Notes: generated from the letters alone by a model not told the origin. A DNA stretch of 64,000 nucleotides from an uncultured Eubacteriales bacterium (GCA_900079765.1 LT599017.1:1366278-1430277), one strand, 5' to 3'. Positions 10,576-19,119 are shown, numbered from the stretch's first letter. A program made the numbers and translations.

Positions 10576-10655
10576 AAATGTGAACATCATATTGTTTGAT
10601 GATTACATTTTTTATAGTAGCACATTTGTTAACCTATGGAAAGGAATTATCTAAT

Positions 10656-10745
10656 ATGAGCACAGAAAAAATTTATATCACCGCTTCCGAGCGGGAAAAA
10701 TCTCTCGGCAGTGGTTCGGATATGGTGCTTAAAGAAAAGCGGTAA
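10656..10745 (+). pseudogene. 29-aa ORF, possible truncated gene remnant
   Basis: MSTEKIYITASEREKSLGS... runs 29 codons to a stop, with AAGGAA upstream. The text reads like the start of a real mobile-element protein that stops early at KEKR, so this is probably a decayed fragment. I cannot name the family. Confidence 0.35.
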
Positions 10746-10864
10746 AGGGAAATGTAAATTGAAGGCGGGGAAAGCCCCCGAAACTGGAAAATGGCTGAAT
10801 TGTGAGGACACTTCTCATAGAATGCAGTGAAGTGTCGAAAAAAACAAAATATGGAGGACTTTTT

Positions 10865-11011
10865 ATGGATGCAGAAATTGGATTAGAAGTTCCAAAAGTG
10901 TTTTGGAAATATTATGATAAATACAGAAGAAATGAAATCTCGTTGAGCGAGTTTTCAAAGCGTACTGGGTTGAGCATTACAAAAATCAAAGTGTATTTGG
11001 GGGCACTGTAA
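10865..11011 (+). CDS. 48-aa helix-turn-helix-like small protein
   Basis: A 48-residue protein starting at an ATG with GGAGG upstream. Its second half (EISLSEFSKRTGLSITKIKVYL) resembles the helix-turn-helix tail of resolvases or a small DNA-binding protein. It reads toward the restriction gene in the AT-rich island. It may be a resolvase remnant or a small regulator. A longer in-frame N-terminus from 10802 has no ribosome site and overlaps a hairpin (CACTTC...GAAGTG). Confidence 0.5.
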   Translation: MDAEIGLEVPKVFWKYYDKYRRNEISLSEFSKRTGLSITKIKVYLGAL

Positions 11012-11105
11012 TCTTTCAGCCAAAGAAAAAGAAAAAAGCCGTGAAACCCGGTGAATCTTATGTTATAATATTTTATTAGTATAGTGCGGTTCGGAGGCTA
11101 AACTT

Positions 11106-11831
11106 ATGGAGATCAGAGATTATATCGACGCTGATTTGCTGGAGCGATTTGAATTTTATAACTACAACCATGCGGTGGAGATCATTACGCAGGCTTTCCC
11201 CGAGGAATGGAAAGAGATTGTCGAATGCCTGCGCAAGCTTGATATTATGACGGATGACCTTCGGGAGTCCGGCGGTAATGAGACAAGCATCCCAAAGAAA
11301 TTTGATGATGTTCTTTATCCGTATGGATGGCGAGAAATTCGTATTTCGGGTGATTTACATATTAAGTTTTTCCCTCGGCAGGCCGATCAGCGCGGGCGCT
11401 TTTCCAAAGAACCCTTTGAGGAAAAAGTGTTGGAGGGATATATTGACGGCCACAATATCGACTTTTTGAAAAACAGGGTTGCCTTTGACTTGGAGTGGAA
11501 CAGCAAAGACCAGACCTTTGACCGTGACCTGTTGGCAATGCGTACCTACTACGATTGTGATATAGTAAGCGCTGGCATTATCATCACGCGGTCGGAGGAA
11601 TTGAATGATGCATTCAAGACCATTTATGATTTTGATAAGCGTGACCGCACATGGAAGCCCATTCTGCGGAAATATGGCGCAAGCACCACATGGATTGGCA
11701 AACTACTGTACCGCTTGGATTCAAGGCGAAATGGCGGTTGCCCGGTCTTGGCTGTTGGCATAAAGAAGAAGTGCATTTCGGACTGGGAGGATGGATATAT
11801 TGATGAGCACAGGGCAAGAAACGGCGAATAA
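11106..11831 (+). CDS. BglII/BstYI-like type II restriction endonuclease
   Basis: A 241-residue protein with GGAGG 9 bases before the ATG. The central part HNIDFLKNRVAFDLEWN (residues 116-132) followed by KDQTFDRDL, then DIVSAGIIITRSEEL, resembles the BglII/BstYI endonuclease family. The likely metal-binding residues are Asp119 or Asp128 and Glu130, followed by x-Asn132 where BglII has x-Gln. The adjoining overlapping adenine methyltransferase supports an R-M pair. Known family members cut AGATCT or RGATCY, but the target here is not predictable by eye. Low GC compared with the backbone indicates transfer. Confidence 0.72.
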   Translation: MEIRDYIDADLLERFEFYNYNHAVEIITQAFPEEWKEIVECLRKLDIMTDDLRESGGNETSIPKKFDDVLYPYGWREIRISGDLHIKFFPRQADQRGRFSKEPFEEKVLEGYIDGHNIDFLKNRVAFDLEWNSKDQTFDRDLLAMRTYYDCDIVSAGIIITRSEELNDAFKTIYDFDKRDRTWKPILRKYGASTTWIGKLLYRLDSRRNGGCPVLAVGIKKKCISDWEDGYIDEHRARNGE

Positions 11832-12471
11832 TCTTCTGCGATTTTGCGGGGAAAAGAAGTACGCTGCGGTTTATGCAGATCCCCCTTGGCGCTTTCAAAA
11901 CCGTACCGGCAAAGTTGCACCTGAAAATAAAAAGCTCAATCGCTATTCAACGATGGAACTGGAAGAAATAAAAGCGCTACCCGTTGGGGAAGTTGCGGCA
12001 GAGAAAAGCCATCTCTACCTTTGGGTTCCAAATGCGCTTCTTCCCGATGGGCTTGAAGTTATGAAGGCATGGGGCTTTGAATACAAGGGAAATATCATCT
12101 GGGAAAAAGTCCGCAAAGATGGAGAGCCGGACGGACGAGGTGTAGGGTTTTATTTCCGTAATGTCACAGAAATTCTTCTGTTTGGCATTCGTGGCGGAAG
12201 CAATCGCACCTTGGCACCGGCTCGCTCGCAGGTGAATTTGATTCGCACTCAGAAGCGTGAGCATTCCAGAAAGCCGGATGAAATCATTCCAATCATTGAG
12301 AGCTGTTCTTCCGGTCCATATCTTGAACTGTTCGCACGCGGAGACCGCAAGAATTGGGATATGTGGGGCAATCAGGCGACCGCTGAATATGAACCCACAT
12401 GGAACACATATAAGAACCATACCACCAAAGAAGCCCCGAATGGTGTATCCGGCCCACCTCCTGAAACATAA
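11803..12471 (+). CDS. MT-A70 family DNA adenine N6-methyltransferase
   Basis: A 222-residue methyltransferase. The catalytic DPPW motif is at residues 26-29 (AAVYADPPWRFQNRTG), followed by typical MT-A70 segments (HLYLWVPNALLPDGLEVMKAWGF, NIIWEK, ILLFGIRG, HSRKPDE, GPYLELFARG, WGNQ). It should methylate adenine and protect DNA from the endonuclease encoded upstream, whose 3' end it overlaps by 29 bases. The ATG at 11803 fits a GGGAGG 13 bases upstream; an ATG at 11791 touches that site and would add four residues. The Thr/Pro-rich tail after WGNQ is not conserved-looking. Confidence 0.88.
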   Translation: MSTGQETANNLLRFCGEKKYAAVYADPPWRFQNRTGKVAPENKKLNRYSTMELEEIKALPVGEVAAEKSHLYLWVPNALLPDGLEVMKAWGFEYKGNIIWEKVRKDGEPDGRGVGFYFRNVTEILLFGIRGGSNRTLAPARSQVNLIRTQKREHSRKPDEIIPIIESCSSGPYLELFARGDRKNWDMWGNQATAEYEPTWNTYKNHTTKEAPNGVSGPPPET

Positions 12472-12548
12472 AAGACAAATGGTAGCCGCCCCCCGGCATC
12501 TTGATCAGACCGTTTTGGCAAAGACGCTGAGTGACTAATTAATTAAGA

Positions 12549-12585
12549 CAATGAGGTCGATACGTATTACGTATCGACCTCATTG
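12549..12585. repeat. 37-bp near-perfect palindrome
   Basis: Arms of 18 bases (CAATGAGGTCGATACGTA and its complement) separated by a single T. It lies 77 bases after the methyltransferase and before the converging sugar-kinase gene. It could act as a terminator hairpin, though there is no clear T-run, or be a junction of the island. Confidence 0.7.
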
Positions 12586-12667
12586 CTCTATAATATAGCG
12601 AACTGTGCTTGTAGATTTTACACTAAAGTGCTTTTCCCGCATTACAATACGATTGAGCTTTGCCTCC

Positions 12668-13984
12668 CTAGTGCCCAAATCGTGTCAGCGCGAAGAGGGC
12701 CGCTCCGCAGGCAGCTTCCTCCTCGTTTTGAGAGAGCTCAAGCGGGAGGCAGAAGCGCCGGGCTATGATACGCCGGAGGTGGGGGTTGCGGCGCAGGCCG
12801 TTGCCCGAGCCGATGAGTGTGGAAGCGCCGGTTTGCCCAGCCGCGTCCCGGTAGCGCGCATACATCCCATAAAGCTCGTCAGTCATGCCATGGAGGAAGC
12901 CAAGGGTAAGGCTTCGGGGCATCAGGTTGTCCACACTGAGGCCCTGGATGGAGCCTCGAAGAGAGGGGTTCTCCCGAGTGCCTTGAAAAACGGTGTGTAC
13001 GATAGGAAGATCATCCGTCTCGGCTGCCGCATCCAGCAGCTTTTCCATTGCGTCATAGCAGGAGACGATGTGGGTTCCTGTCACCATCTCTGCCGTCTGG
13101 CGGAAAAACTGCTCCAGCAGGGCGTAGGAACGCCCTCCGCAGAGGGAGGAGCCCACCAGCAGATAGCCGCCCAGGGGGAACGGGCGGTGCTCCAGACCGG
13201 GACAGGAGGTTAGGCGGCTGATGCGGGCGGAGAACTGACTGCCTGTTCCCACGTTGACTAAAATATGGCTGGTGCTTCCTGGGGCGGCGCCCAGATAGCT
13301 TGCCTGGTTGTCGCCAATGGCAACGGACACGGGGAGGCCCAAGGGCCCAGTCCCAAGCCGGGGCTCATCGGTCAGGGCGGGGAGCATGGTGGCGTCCAGG
13401 CCCGCTTTTTTCAGGGCCGTACAGTCGAAGCGGCGTTCCTCCAGAGAGAAAAGACCCAGGCTGGCGGCGTTGCTGGCATCCAGCAGGGGCGTGAGATTGC
13501 CCGCCAAGGCCATGGCCGCGTAGTCGGCGATGGTGCAGAAGGTGACGGCCTCCTTGGGCACCAAGCCGTTGCGGACCTGATAATAGTGTGTGGCAAGGCC
13601 AAAACCGGTAGACATGGGATAGCCGGTCAGCTGGGACAGGTGCTGGACGTAGGTGCGCCCGCCGGCCTCGGTCAGGTCGCCCCGACCATCCAGCCAGGTG
13701 TAGAGGGGGCTGACAGGATTTCCACCGGCGTCTAAATAGATGATGCCGTGCATCTGGCCGGTGACGCCGAGAGACGCCGCATCCGGGTACAGCTCCAGCA
13801 GCTCCGTCACCGCGCCGTGGGCCAGCGCCAGGATGCGCTTCGGGTCCTGGATACGCTCCCAGACCGCCGCGCCCGGCATCGCGGCGTCGTTTTTCAGAGT
13901 ACGGGCGGCCAGAACACGGCCATCCTCCCGGATGGCGACGGCACTCACCGTTGTGGTGCCGATATCAAGGCCGATTGCAATCAT
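12668..13984 (-). CDS. FGGY-family carbohydrate kinase, sedoheptulokinase-like
   Basis: A 438-residue sugar kinase. The N-terminal actin-like fold has the phosphate-1 motif GLDIGTTTVSAV, then GVTGQMHGI and TWLDGRG. The second half has GDNQASYLGA, NVGTGSQFS and GGYLLVGSSLCGGRSY, which read most like sedoheptulokinases. It would phosphorylate a ketose in the cytoplasm; the substrate is inferred, not shown. The start has AAGGAG 7 bases upstream. It lies 100 bases after the rsmH-like gene on the same strand, so the two may be cotranscribed. Confidence 0.8.
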   Translation of the reverse strand: MIAIGLDIGTTTVSAVAIREDGRVLAARTLKNDAAMPGAAVWERIQDPKRILALAHGAVTELLELYPDAASLGVTGQMHGIIYLDAGGNPVSPLYTWLDGRGDLTEAGGRTYVQHLSQLTGYPMSTGFGLATHYYQVRNGLVPKEAVTFCTIADYAAMALAGNLTPLLDASNAASLGLFSLEERRFDCTALKKAGLDATMLPALTDEPRLGTGPLGLPVSVAIGDNQASYLGAAPGSTSHILVNVGTGSQFSARISRLTSCPGLEHRPFPLGGYLLVGSSLCGGRSYALLEQFFRQTAEMVTGTHIVSCYDAMEKLLDAAAETDDLPIVHTVFQGTRENPSLRGSIQGLSVDNLMPRSLTLGFLHGMTDELYGMYARYRDAAGQTGASTLIGSGNGLRRNPHLRRIIARRFCLPLELSQNEEEAACGAALFALTRFGH

Positions 13985-14084
13985 AAATCGTCTCCTTACG
14001 CTTGGCCGATGGCAGCGGACTTGAGGTCCCGCCGTGTGACGATGTCCTGTTGGAGAGAGGTGGGCGGGCGCGTCCCGGGGCCAA

Positions 14085-15134
14085 TCAAGCCTTGATTGCC
14101 CAGCGCATTTTGGTAGACCGGGCGCGGCTGTTGCGGCTGCACTCCTCCGCGGTGGGGCGGATAACTTCGGTGGCGATTTCGCTGTAAACGCCGTCGCGCA
14201 GGAGCTGCTTAAAAGACTGCTTGACCAGCCGGTCCTCTCCGGAGTGGAAGGTCAGTATGGCGACCCGCGCGCCGCTGGCGAGCGTATGGGGAAGCTTTTC
14301 CAGAAAGGCGCCCAGCACCTCGAATTCGCTGTTCACATCAATGCGCAGGGCCTGAAAGGTTCGCTGGCAGGACTTTTTGACAGCCTCCTTCCGCTCGCCC
14401 GCCGGGAGAAAGGCGAGCGCCTCCTCGATGAGCCCCCGGAGTTGAGTTGTCGTGGAGACTTCGCCGCCCCGCTTGATGTGGTTGACGATGGCCTTGGAGA
14501 TTTTGGCGGCATAGGGCTCGTCCGCATTTTCAACCAGCATGCCCTCCAGTTCCTCACGGGTGATGCCCCGGAGCCGCTGGGCGGCGGAGACGCCCTTTAG
14601 TGGGTTCAGACGCAAATCTAGCGGGCCTTCCTTTTTAAACGAGAATCCCCGGTCGGGATCGTCGATTTGCATTGAGGAGACACCCAAATCCGCCAATACA
14701 AAGTTCAAGAGCCCTGTCTCGGCAGTGAGTTGGTCAATGTCCGCAAAGTTCAGCTGCCTGATGGTCAGGATCTCCGGCCCATAGCCCATCCGCCCTAGGC
14801 GCTCTCTGGTTTTAACGATCTCGATAGGGTCTATGTCCAGGGCGAATAGGTGGCCCTTCCCATCCAGGCGTTTGAGCAGCTCCGACGAGTGACCGCCGTA
14901 GCCCAAGGTCGCGTCGAGACCGGTTTGGCCGGGCTTAACCTGTAAGAACTCCAGTATTTCATTTACTAAGATGGGGATGTGCATTCCCGCGGGGGTATTG
15001 CCCTTCTGCAGGATTTTTGCCACGGTATCTGCGTATTTTTCAGGAGCGAGCTCCTTGTATTTCTCCCCAAACGTCTTGGGGTGGGTTCCCTGATAGCGGA
15101 CGCGGCGTTTGTGGAGCTGCTCCCCGTTGCCCAT
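14085..15134 (-). CDS. rsmH: RsmH/MraW-type 16S rRNA (cytosine-N4) methyltransferase, orphan copy
   Basis: A 349-residue protein of the RsmH family, which methylates C1402 N4 in the 16S rRNA. Family motifs are present: HIPILVNEILEFL, GLDATLGYGGHSSELL, ALDIDP, ADLGVSSMQIDDPDRGFSF, LDLRLNP, RTFQALRIDVNSE and LTFHSGEDRLVKQ. It is longer than usual at the N-terminus, with about 45 extra basic residues before HIPIL, and sits away from any mraZ/ftsL/pbp cluster. It is therefore probably a paralogue. The start at 15134 has AAAGGAG 8 bases upstream. Specialised function unknown. Confidence 0.88.
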   Translation of the reverse strand: MGNGEQLHKRRVRYQGTHPKTFGEKYKELAPEKYADTVAKILQKGNTPAGMHIPILVNEILEFLQVKPGQTGLDATLGYGGHSSELLKRLDGKGHLFALDIDPIEIVKTRERLGRMGYGPEILTIRQLNFADIDQLTAETGLLNFVLADLGVSSMQIDDPDRGFSFKKEGPLDLRLNPLKGVSAAQRLRGITREELEGMLVENADEPYAAKISKAIVNHIKRGGEVSTTTQLRGLIEEALAFLPAGERKEAVKKSCQRTFQALRIDVNSEFEVLGAFLEKLPHTLASGARVAILTFHSGEDRLVKQSFKQLLRDGVYSEIATEVIRPTAEECSRNSRARSTKMRWAIKA

Positions 15135-15187
15135 ATTGAGTACTCCTTTCGGACAGACTTGTGCCATGAAGAAAGTCTTTTCTATCA

Positions 15188-15211
15188 ATTATACCACACC
15201 CGTATGTGGTA
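15188..15211 (-). promoter_or_regulatory. Promoter -10 and operator of the rsmH-like gene
   Basis: On the minus strand an extended -10, TGGTATAAT, overlaps the inverted repeat TACCACA-N6-TGTGGTA (15192-15211, perfect 7-bp arms). The placement, about 55 bases upstream of the start, suggests a repressor operator. Confidence 0.55.
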
Positions 15212-15268
15212 AGAAAGTGATATTCCTCTGGGATATTTCCGTCAGCTCAATGCCCACGCAAAAAAGTA

Positions 15269-15329
15269 GAGGGCCGCGCAGCGCAAAGCCGGCTTATGTG
15301 CCGGCTTGCGACAGAAAGAGCGCGCCCTC
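15269..15329. terminator. Nested stem-loop between rsmH and GRE1
   Basis: An outer stem GAGGGC(c)GCGC / GCGCGCCCTC encloses a perfect AAGCCGGC / GCCGGCTT hairpin. It lies immediately upstream of the GRE1 operator, as a similar stem-loop does before GRE2. It may insulate the promoter. No T-run. Confidence 0.45.
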
Positions 15330-15334
15330 ATCAG

Positions 15335-15405
15335 CGGTTATAAGCGCTCGCTTATGCCGCTACTTATTTTGTGTATTTCACAAGAAAGGGAAGAGTGGGT
15401 AGAAT
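15335..15405 (+). promoter_or_regulatory. GRE1 promoter/operator (shared element, copy A)
   Basis: The palindrome ATAAGCG-CT-CGCTTAT (about 15340-15355, flanked by CGG/CCG) is followed by the 19-mer TATTTTGTGTATTTCACAA at 15365-15383, which contains TTGTG-N5-CACAA. A -35-like TTTCAC (15376-15381) is 18 bases from TAGAAT (15400-15405). The same arrangement with the same spacing is found before GRE2 at 20943-21008. The 280 bases upstream of the GRE1 start hold only this element, the nested stem-loop and the rsmH promoter. Confidence 0.7.
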
Positions 15406-15467
15406 GGATTTGTATAAAACGACCTTTCCGAGCGGGCTTAACGCGAACGATAAAAGGAGGAAACGAA

Positions 15468-17918
15468 ATGTACAAATTCAGGCCGGTGAGCGGGCGCATT
15501 CAGCGTATGCACCAGCTGGTCAGGGATCGGGTCATTCACATGGATGCCGAGCGGGCACTGATCGTCACGGAATCCTACAAAAGAAACGAGCACATGCTCC
15601 CCATGCTCAAGCGCCCCACGGCCACCTATGACATCTGCGCCCGGATGACCATCCGGGTGGAGGACTTTGAGCTCATCGTGGGCAACAAGGCCCGGACCTT
15701 CTGCGGCGCGGCCATTTACCCCGAGTGGGAGGGGACGGGCTGGATTCCGCCCATGATCCAGAAAGGAGTCTGGACGCGCAGGGAGGACGGCTGCTACCAT
15801 AACCCGGAGGGGGAGGAGCTGCGTCTTGCCATCGCGGCCGAGGACTACGAGGCCCTGCTCTCCATCGGGGACTACTGGAAGGGGCGGACGATCTCCGCCA
15901 CGGCGGACGCGTGGAAACCCCAGGGGTACGAGGAGCTGTGCAGCCTTGGGGTGTGCGCCAACGACAATATCCACAAGCCACTCATGATGATGTCGGCCGG
16001 GCACCTGACCGCCGGGTTTCAGAAGATCCTCACCGTGGGCTACGCCGCCATCCGGAAGGAGGCCCAGGACTGGCTGAACGCCCACATCAACAACCTCATG
16101 GGGGAGGACGTGGAGCGAAGCCTTTTTTACAGCGCGGCGGTCATCACCTGCGACGCGGCCGAGATGCTGGTAAGCCGCTACGGCGCGGCCTGCCGGGAGA
16201 AAGCCGCCCAATGCGGAGCTGCAGAGCGCAAGGCGGAGCTGCTGCGCATGGCGGAGGGGCTGGAGCACATCGCCCGGTATCCCGTGCGTACCTTCTGGGA
16301 GGCCTGCCAGGCGGCGGCGCTGTATCAGCTCTTCCTTGGGCTGGATTCCAAGATACCGGCATCCTCCTTCGGCCGTTTCGACCAGTATACCTGGCCCTAC
16401 CTGAAGGCCGACCTGGACGCGGGGGTACTCACCATCGACCAGGCCCAGGAGATCGTGGACGCCTTCATCCTCAAGGCCAACTGCTATTACTGCCCGGCCC
16501 ACCCGGCTGTCGCCGTCATCACCGGGATCGGAAACACCTATCAGCACACCACGCTGGGCGGCGTGGACCCGGAGACCGGGGAGGACGCCTCCAACCCCGT
16601 CACCTACATGGCGATGGAGAGCGTGGGGCGGCTGGGTCTCCACGACCCCACGCTCTCCCTGCGCATCAATAAAAATACGCCGGAGCAGCTGTGGGACTGC
16701 GCCCTGGAGACCTCCAAGCTGGTGGGGGGCCTGCCCCTCTTCCAAAACGACGACGTGATCATCCCCGGGCTCATGCGGGAGCTGGGGTTCACCCTGTACG
16801 ACGCGCGCAATTACGCCCTCATCGGCTGCCAGGAGATCACCGGCTCGGGCAACGATTACTCGGCCTGCAACGGCATCTCGCCCCCCTACGCCTCCATCCA
16901 CTACGGCGTGGTTTTGTCCATGGCCCTCAATAACGGGAAGAACCCCTTCAACCAGGCCCAGTGCAGTATCGAGACCGGGTACCTCTACGACATGAACTCC
17001 ATCGAGGAGGTAAAAGCGGCCTTTCAAAAGCTGGCCGCCTACATTACCAAGGCCCAGGTATCCATCAACAACTATACCGAGTACCTGACCATGTACCACG
17101 CGCCCCTGCCCGCCCTGTCTATCTCCATGGAGGGGTGCATGGAGAAGGGGAAGGACGCCACCTGGGGCGGGTGCAAATACACCTCTTACGGCGGCACCGC
17201 CACGGGCCTTGCCACCGTGGCCGACTCCCTCACCGCGATCCGCTACCTGTGCTTTGACAAAAAGCTGGTGTCTGTCCGCGAGCTCTACGACGCGGTGATG
17301 GCCAACTGGGAGGGGTACGAGGCTCTGCGCCAGCGGGTGCTCCATGAGGCCCCCCACTACGGCAACAACGACCCCTACGCCGACGAGATGATGAAGTGGG
17401 TCTGCGACGTGTACTACGACATCTGCAAGGAGTGCTACAGCGCCAACGCCAAGGTTTTCAAGGCCGGGCTGTACAGCGCCTCCGACCACGTCTACCAGGG
17501 GTACCACACCTGGGCCACTCCGGATGGGCGCAAGACCGGAGAGCCCATGGCGGACGCCACCTCTCCCGCCCAGGGCAGGGACAAACAGGGACCCACCGCC
17601 GTCTGCGCCAGCGCCCGGTGCTACGATCACAGCAAATTCATGGACGGCATGGCCCTCAATATCCGCATCCACCCCTCCGCCGTTGCCCGGGAGGATGGCG
17701 TGGCCAAGCTGCGGGACATGACGAAGGCGTATCTGGAGCAGGGGGGTATGGAGATCCAGTACAACGTGGTCTCCGCCGAGACCATGCGCTCCGCCCAGGT
17801 GGACCCCCAGGCTTACCGCAACCTGGTGGTGCGCATTGCGGGGTACTCCGCCTACTTCGTGGAGCTCTCCCGGGACTGCCAGAACGATATCATCCGCAGG
17901 ACGGAGAATATGCTGTAG
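15468..17918 (+). CDS. Glycyl radical enzyme GRE1 (dehydratase/lyase class, substrate unknown)
   Basis: An 816-residue glycyl radical enzyme of the pyruvate formate-lyase superfamily. The catalytic cysteine loop is LIGCQEI (Cys454, Glu456). The C-Q-E pattern matches the dehydratase/lyase subfamilies (diol dehydratase, choline lyase, sulfite-lyases) rather than the Cys-Cys of PFL. The C-terminal radical motif is VVRIAGYSAYFVEL (Gly792). Unusual features are a Cys-rich middle (NCYYCPAH, 338-345) and GCQEITGSGNDYSACNG. The ATG at 15468 has AAAGGAGG 7 bases upstream; an open frame further upstream is not preceded by such a site. No activase is adjacent, so the one at 23541 probably serves both GREs. 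Confidence 0.9.
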   Translation: MYKFRPVSGRIQRMHQLVRDRVIHMDAERALIVTESYKRNEHMLPMLKRPTATYDICARMTIRVEDFELIVGNKARTFCGAAIYPEWEGTGWIPPMIQKGVWTRREDGCYHNPEGEELRLAIAAEDYEALLSIGDYWKGRTISATADAWKPQGYEELCSLGVCANDNIHKPLMMMSAGHLTAGFQKILTVGYAAIRKEAQDWLNAHINNLMGEDVERSLFYSAAVITCDAAEMLVSRYGAACREKAAQCGAAERKAELLRMAEGLEHIARYPVRTFWEACQAAALYQLFLGLDSKIPASSFGRFDQYTWPYLKADLDAGVLTIDQAQEIVDAFILKANCYYCPAHPAVAVITGIGNTYQHTTLGGVDPETGEDASNPVTYMAMESVGRLGLHDPTLSLRINKNTPEQLWDCALETSKLVGGLPLFQNDDVIIPGLMRELGFTLYDARNYALIGCQEITGSGNDYSACNGISPPYASIHYGVVLSMALNNGKNPFNQAQCSIETGYLYDMNSIEEVKAAFQKLAAYITKAQVSINNYTEYLTMYHAPLPALSISMEGCMEKGKDATWGGCKYTSYGGTATGLATVADSLTAIRYLCFDKKLVSVRELYDAVMANWEGYEALRQRVLHEAPHYGNNDPYADEMMKWVCDVYYDICKECYSANAKVFKAGLYSASDHVYQGYHTWATPDGRKTGEPMADATSPAQGRDKQGPTAVCASARCYDHSKFMDGMALNIRIHPSAVAREDGVAKLRDMTKAYLEQGGMEIQYNVVSAETMRSAQVDPQAYRNLVVRIAGYSAYFVELSRDCQNDIIRRTENML

Positions 17919-17942
17919 ATGGGGTAAAATCGAAATTACTGA

Positions 17943-17971
17943 GGGCCCGCCCGGCAATGCCGGGCGGGCCC
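17943..17971. terminator. GC-rich hairpin after GRE1
   Basis: Perfect 13-bp stem GGGCCCGCCCGGC with an AAT loop, 25 bases after the GRE1 stop codon. Likely a transcript end, although there is no strong T-run. Confidence 0.6.
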
Positions 17972-18010
17972 AAACTGTGAGCGGGAACCAATAAGGCGCG
18001 CTAGGCATAC

Positions 18011-18041
18011 TTCAGCCCGCCGTCACTGACGGCGGGCTGAA
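18011..18041. terminator. Hairpin after lysR, convergent side
   Basis: 31-base palindrome with 15-bp arms (TTCAGCCCGCCGTCA and complement) around one C, 13 bases beyond the lysR stop codon. A likely end signal for the minus-strand regulator. Confidence 0.6.
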
Positions 18042-18053
18042 AGCGGCGTTATC

Positions 18054-18974
18054 CTATTGATTGGCATCGGCCCAGGCCTCGTACCTGTTGTGGAAAAAGT
18101 CCCGCAGGCAGTCCAGGAAACAGGAGAGTGCGGGGCTGGCGTCGTCCTTTTGCCAGGCGATGGAGAGGTCGAAGTTATCCTCGTTGTCGGAGATATGGAG
18201 CATCTTGCATAGGCTGTGGTTATAGATGGTGGTCTTCTCGGGCAGGAAACAGGCGCCCCGGTTGAGCTCTACCAGCATGACCAGGATTTCGGAGGAGTCG
18301 GCGGTCTCCACGATATGAGGTTCAAAGCCCTCTTTCCGGCGCTGGGAGACCATATGGCCGAAGACCTGTCCGGCAAACTGGGGTGAGATCATAACGAAAT
18401 CCTGGTCCTTCATCTGGTCCACGGTGATCTCGTCATACTGGGCAAGGGGATTTTCCCTGGAGACCAGGAGGCCCATCCTGCGCCAGGCCGCCATCTCTAT
18501 ATGGATATGCTCGCTACTGGCCAGATTGCAGGCGGGGGCCAGGGCCACGTCCAGCTCGCCGGACTCCATCAGCTGGCGGAGTCCCTCGAAGGAGCACTGG
18601 CGGAGCTTGATGTCGGTGTTGGGGTAGGACTGGTGGAAACGGTTGATGATGTCGTGGAGGTAGCTCATCTTGCAGGCGGTGAGGAAACCGATGGTGATCA
18701 CGCCGCCGTTCTCGCACTGGATGCGCTGGGCGCGGGAGACCGCCTTGTCGTAATGCCGCAGGATGCGCGCGCAGTCCTGGTAGAAGGCCTCGCCCGCGGG
18801 GGTCAGAGCCACCCGGCCCTTGTCCCGCAGGAAGAGCTGGACCTCCAGCTCCCGCTCCACGGCTGCGATCTGCTGGCTGACGGCGGTCTGGGATACATAA
18901 TTTTGCTGGGCGGCCTTGGTAAAGCTCAGATGGTCGGCTACGTCGATAAAATATTTCATTTTGAGGATGTTCAC
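18054..18974 (-). CDS. LysR-family transcriptional regulator
   Basis: A 306-residue LTTR. The N-terminal winged helix-turn-helix (MKYFIDVADHLSFTKAAQQN, then VSQTAVSQQIAAVERELEVQLFLRDKG) is followed by a periplasmic-binding-protein-like effector domain (ITIGFLTACKMSYLHDI...). A GTG start at 18974 gives the usual LTTR N-terminus. It lies between the two glycyl radical enzyme genes, whose shared operator contains a palindromic T-N11-A (TGTGTATTTCACA), the LysR box pattern. Control of the GRE locus is therefore likely but inferred. Confidence 0.92.
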   Translation of the reverse strand: MNILKMKYFIDVADHLSFTKAAQQNYVSQTAVSQQIAAVERELEVQLFLRDKGRVALTPAGEAFYQDCARILRHYDKAVSRAQRIQCENGGVITIGFLTACKMSYLHDIINRFHQSYPNTDIKLRQCSFEGLRQLMESGELDVALAPACNLASSEHIHIEMAAWRRMGLLVSRENPLAQYDEITVDQMKDQDFVMISPQFAGQVFGHMVSQRRKEGFEPHIVETADSSEILVMLVELNRGACFLPEKTTIYNHSLCKMLHISDNEDNFDLSIAWQKDDASPALSCFLDCLRDFFHNRYEAWADANQ

Positions 18975-19119
18975 GCGCTACCTTCCCTTCTTTTCTCGGC
19001 GGCCGGTTCCGGGAGGGAACCGGCCTGTGCCCCGGCGCTGCCGCCGGGGCACAGGCTGCTGATCTATTTTACGGAGGAGGATAAAAGCGTCTGCGCGGCT
19101 TAGATCCCAGGTAGTTTGC

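Noticed and set aside
15365-15383. Rex or CRP/FNR site for TTGTG-N5-CACAA
   Set aside because: Rex and CRP sites need longer spacers (TTGTGA-N6-TCACAA or TGTGA-N6-TCACA); here the centre is five bases, better suited to a LysR T-N11-A box.
15438-18008. 856-codon minus-strand open frame opposite GRE1
   Set aside because: Antisense shadow of a clear glycyl radical enzyme gene in GC-rich DNA; no protein family is visible.
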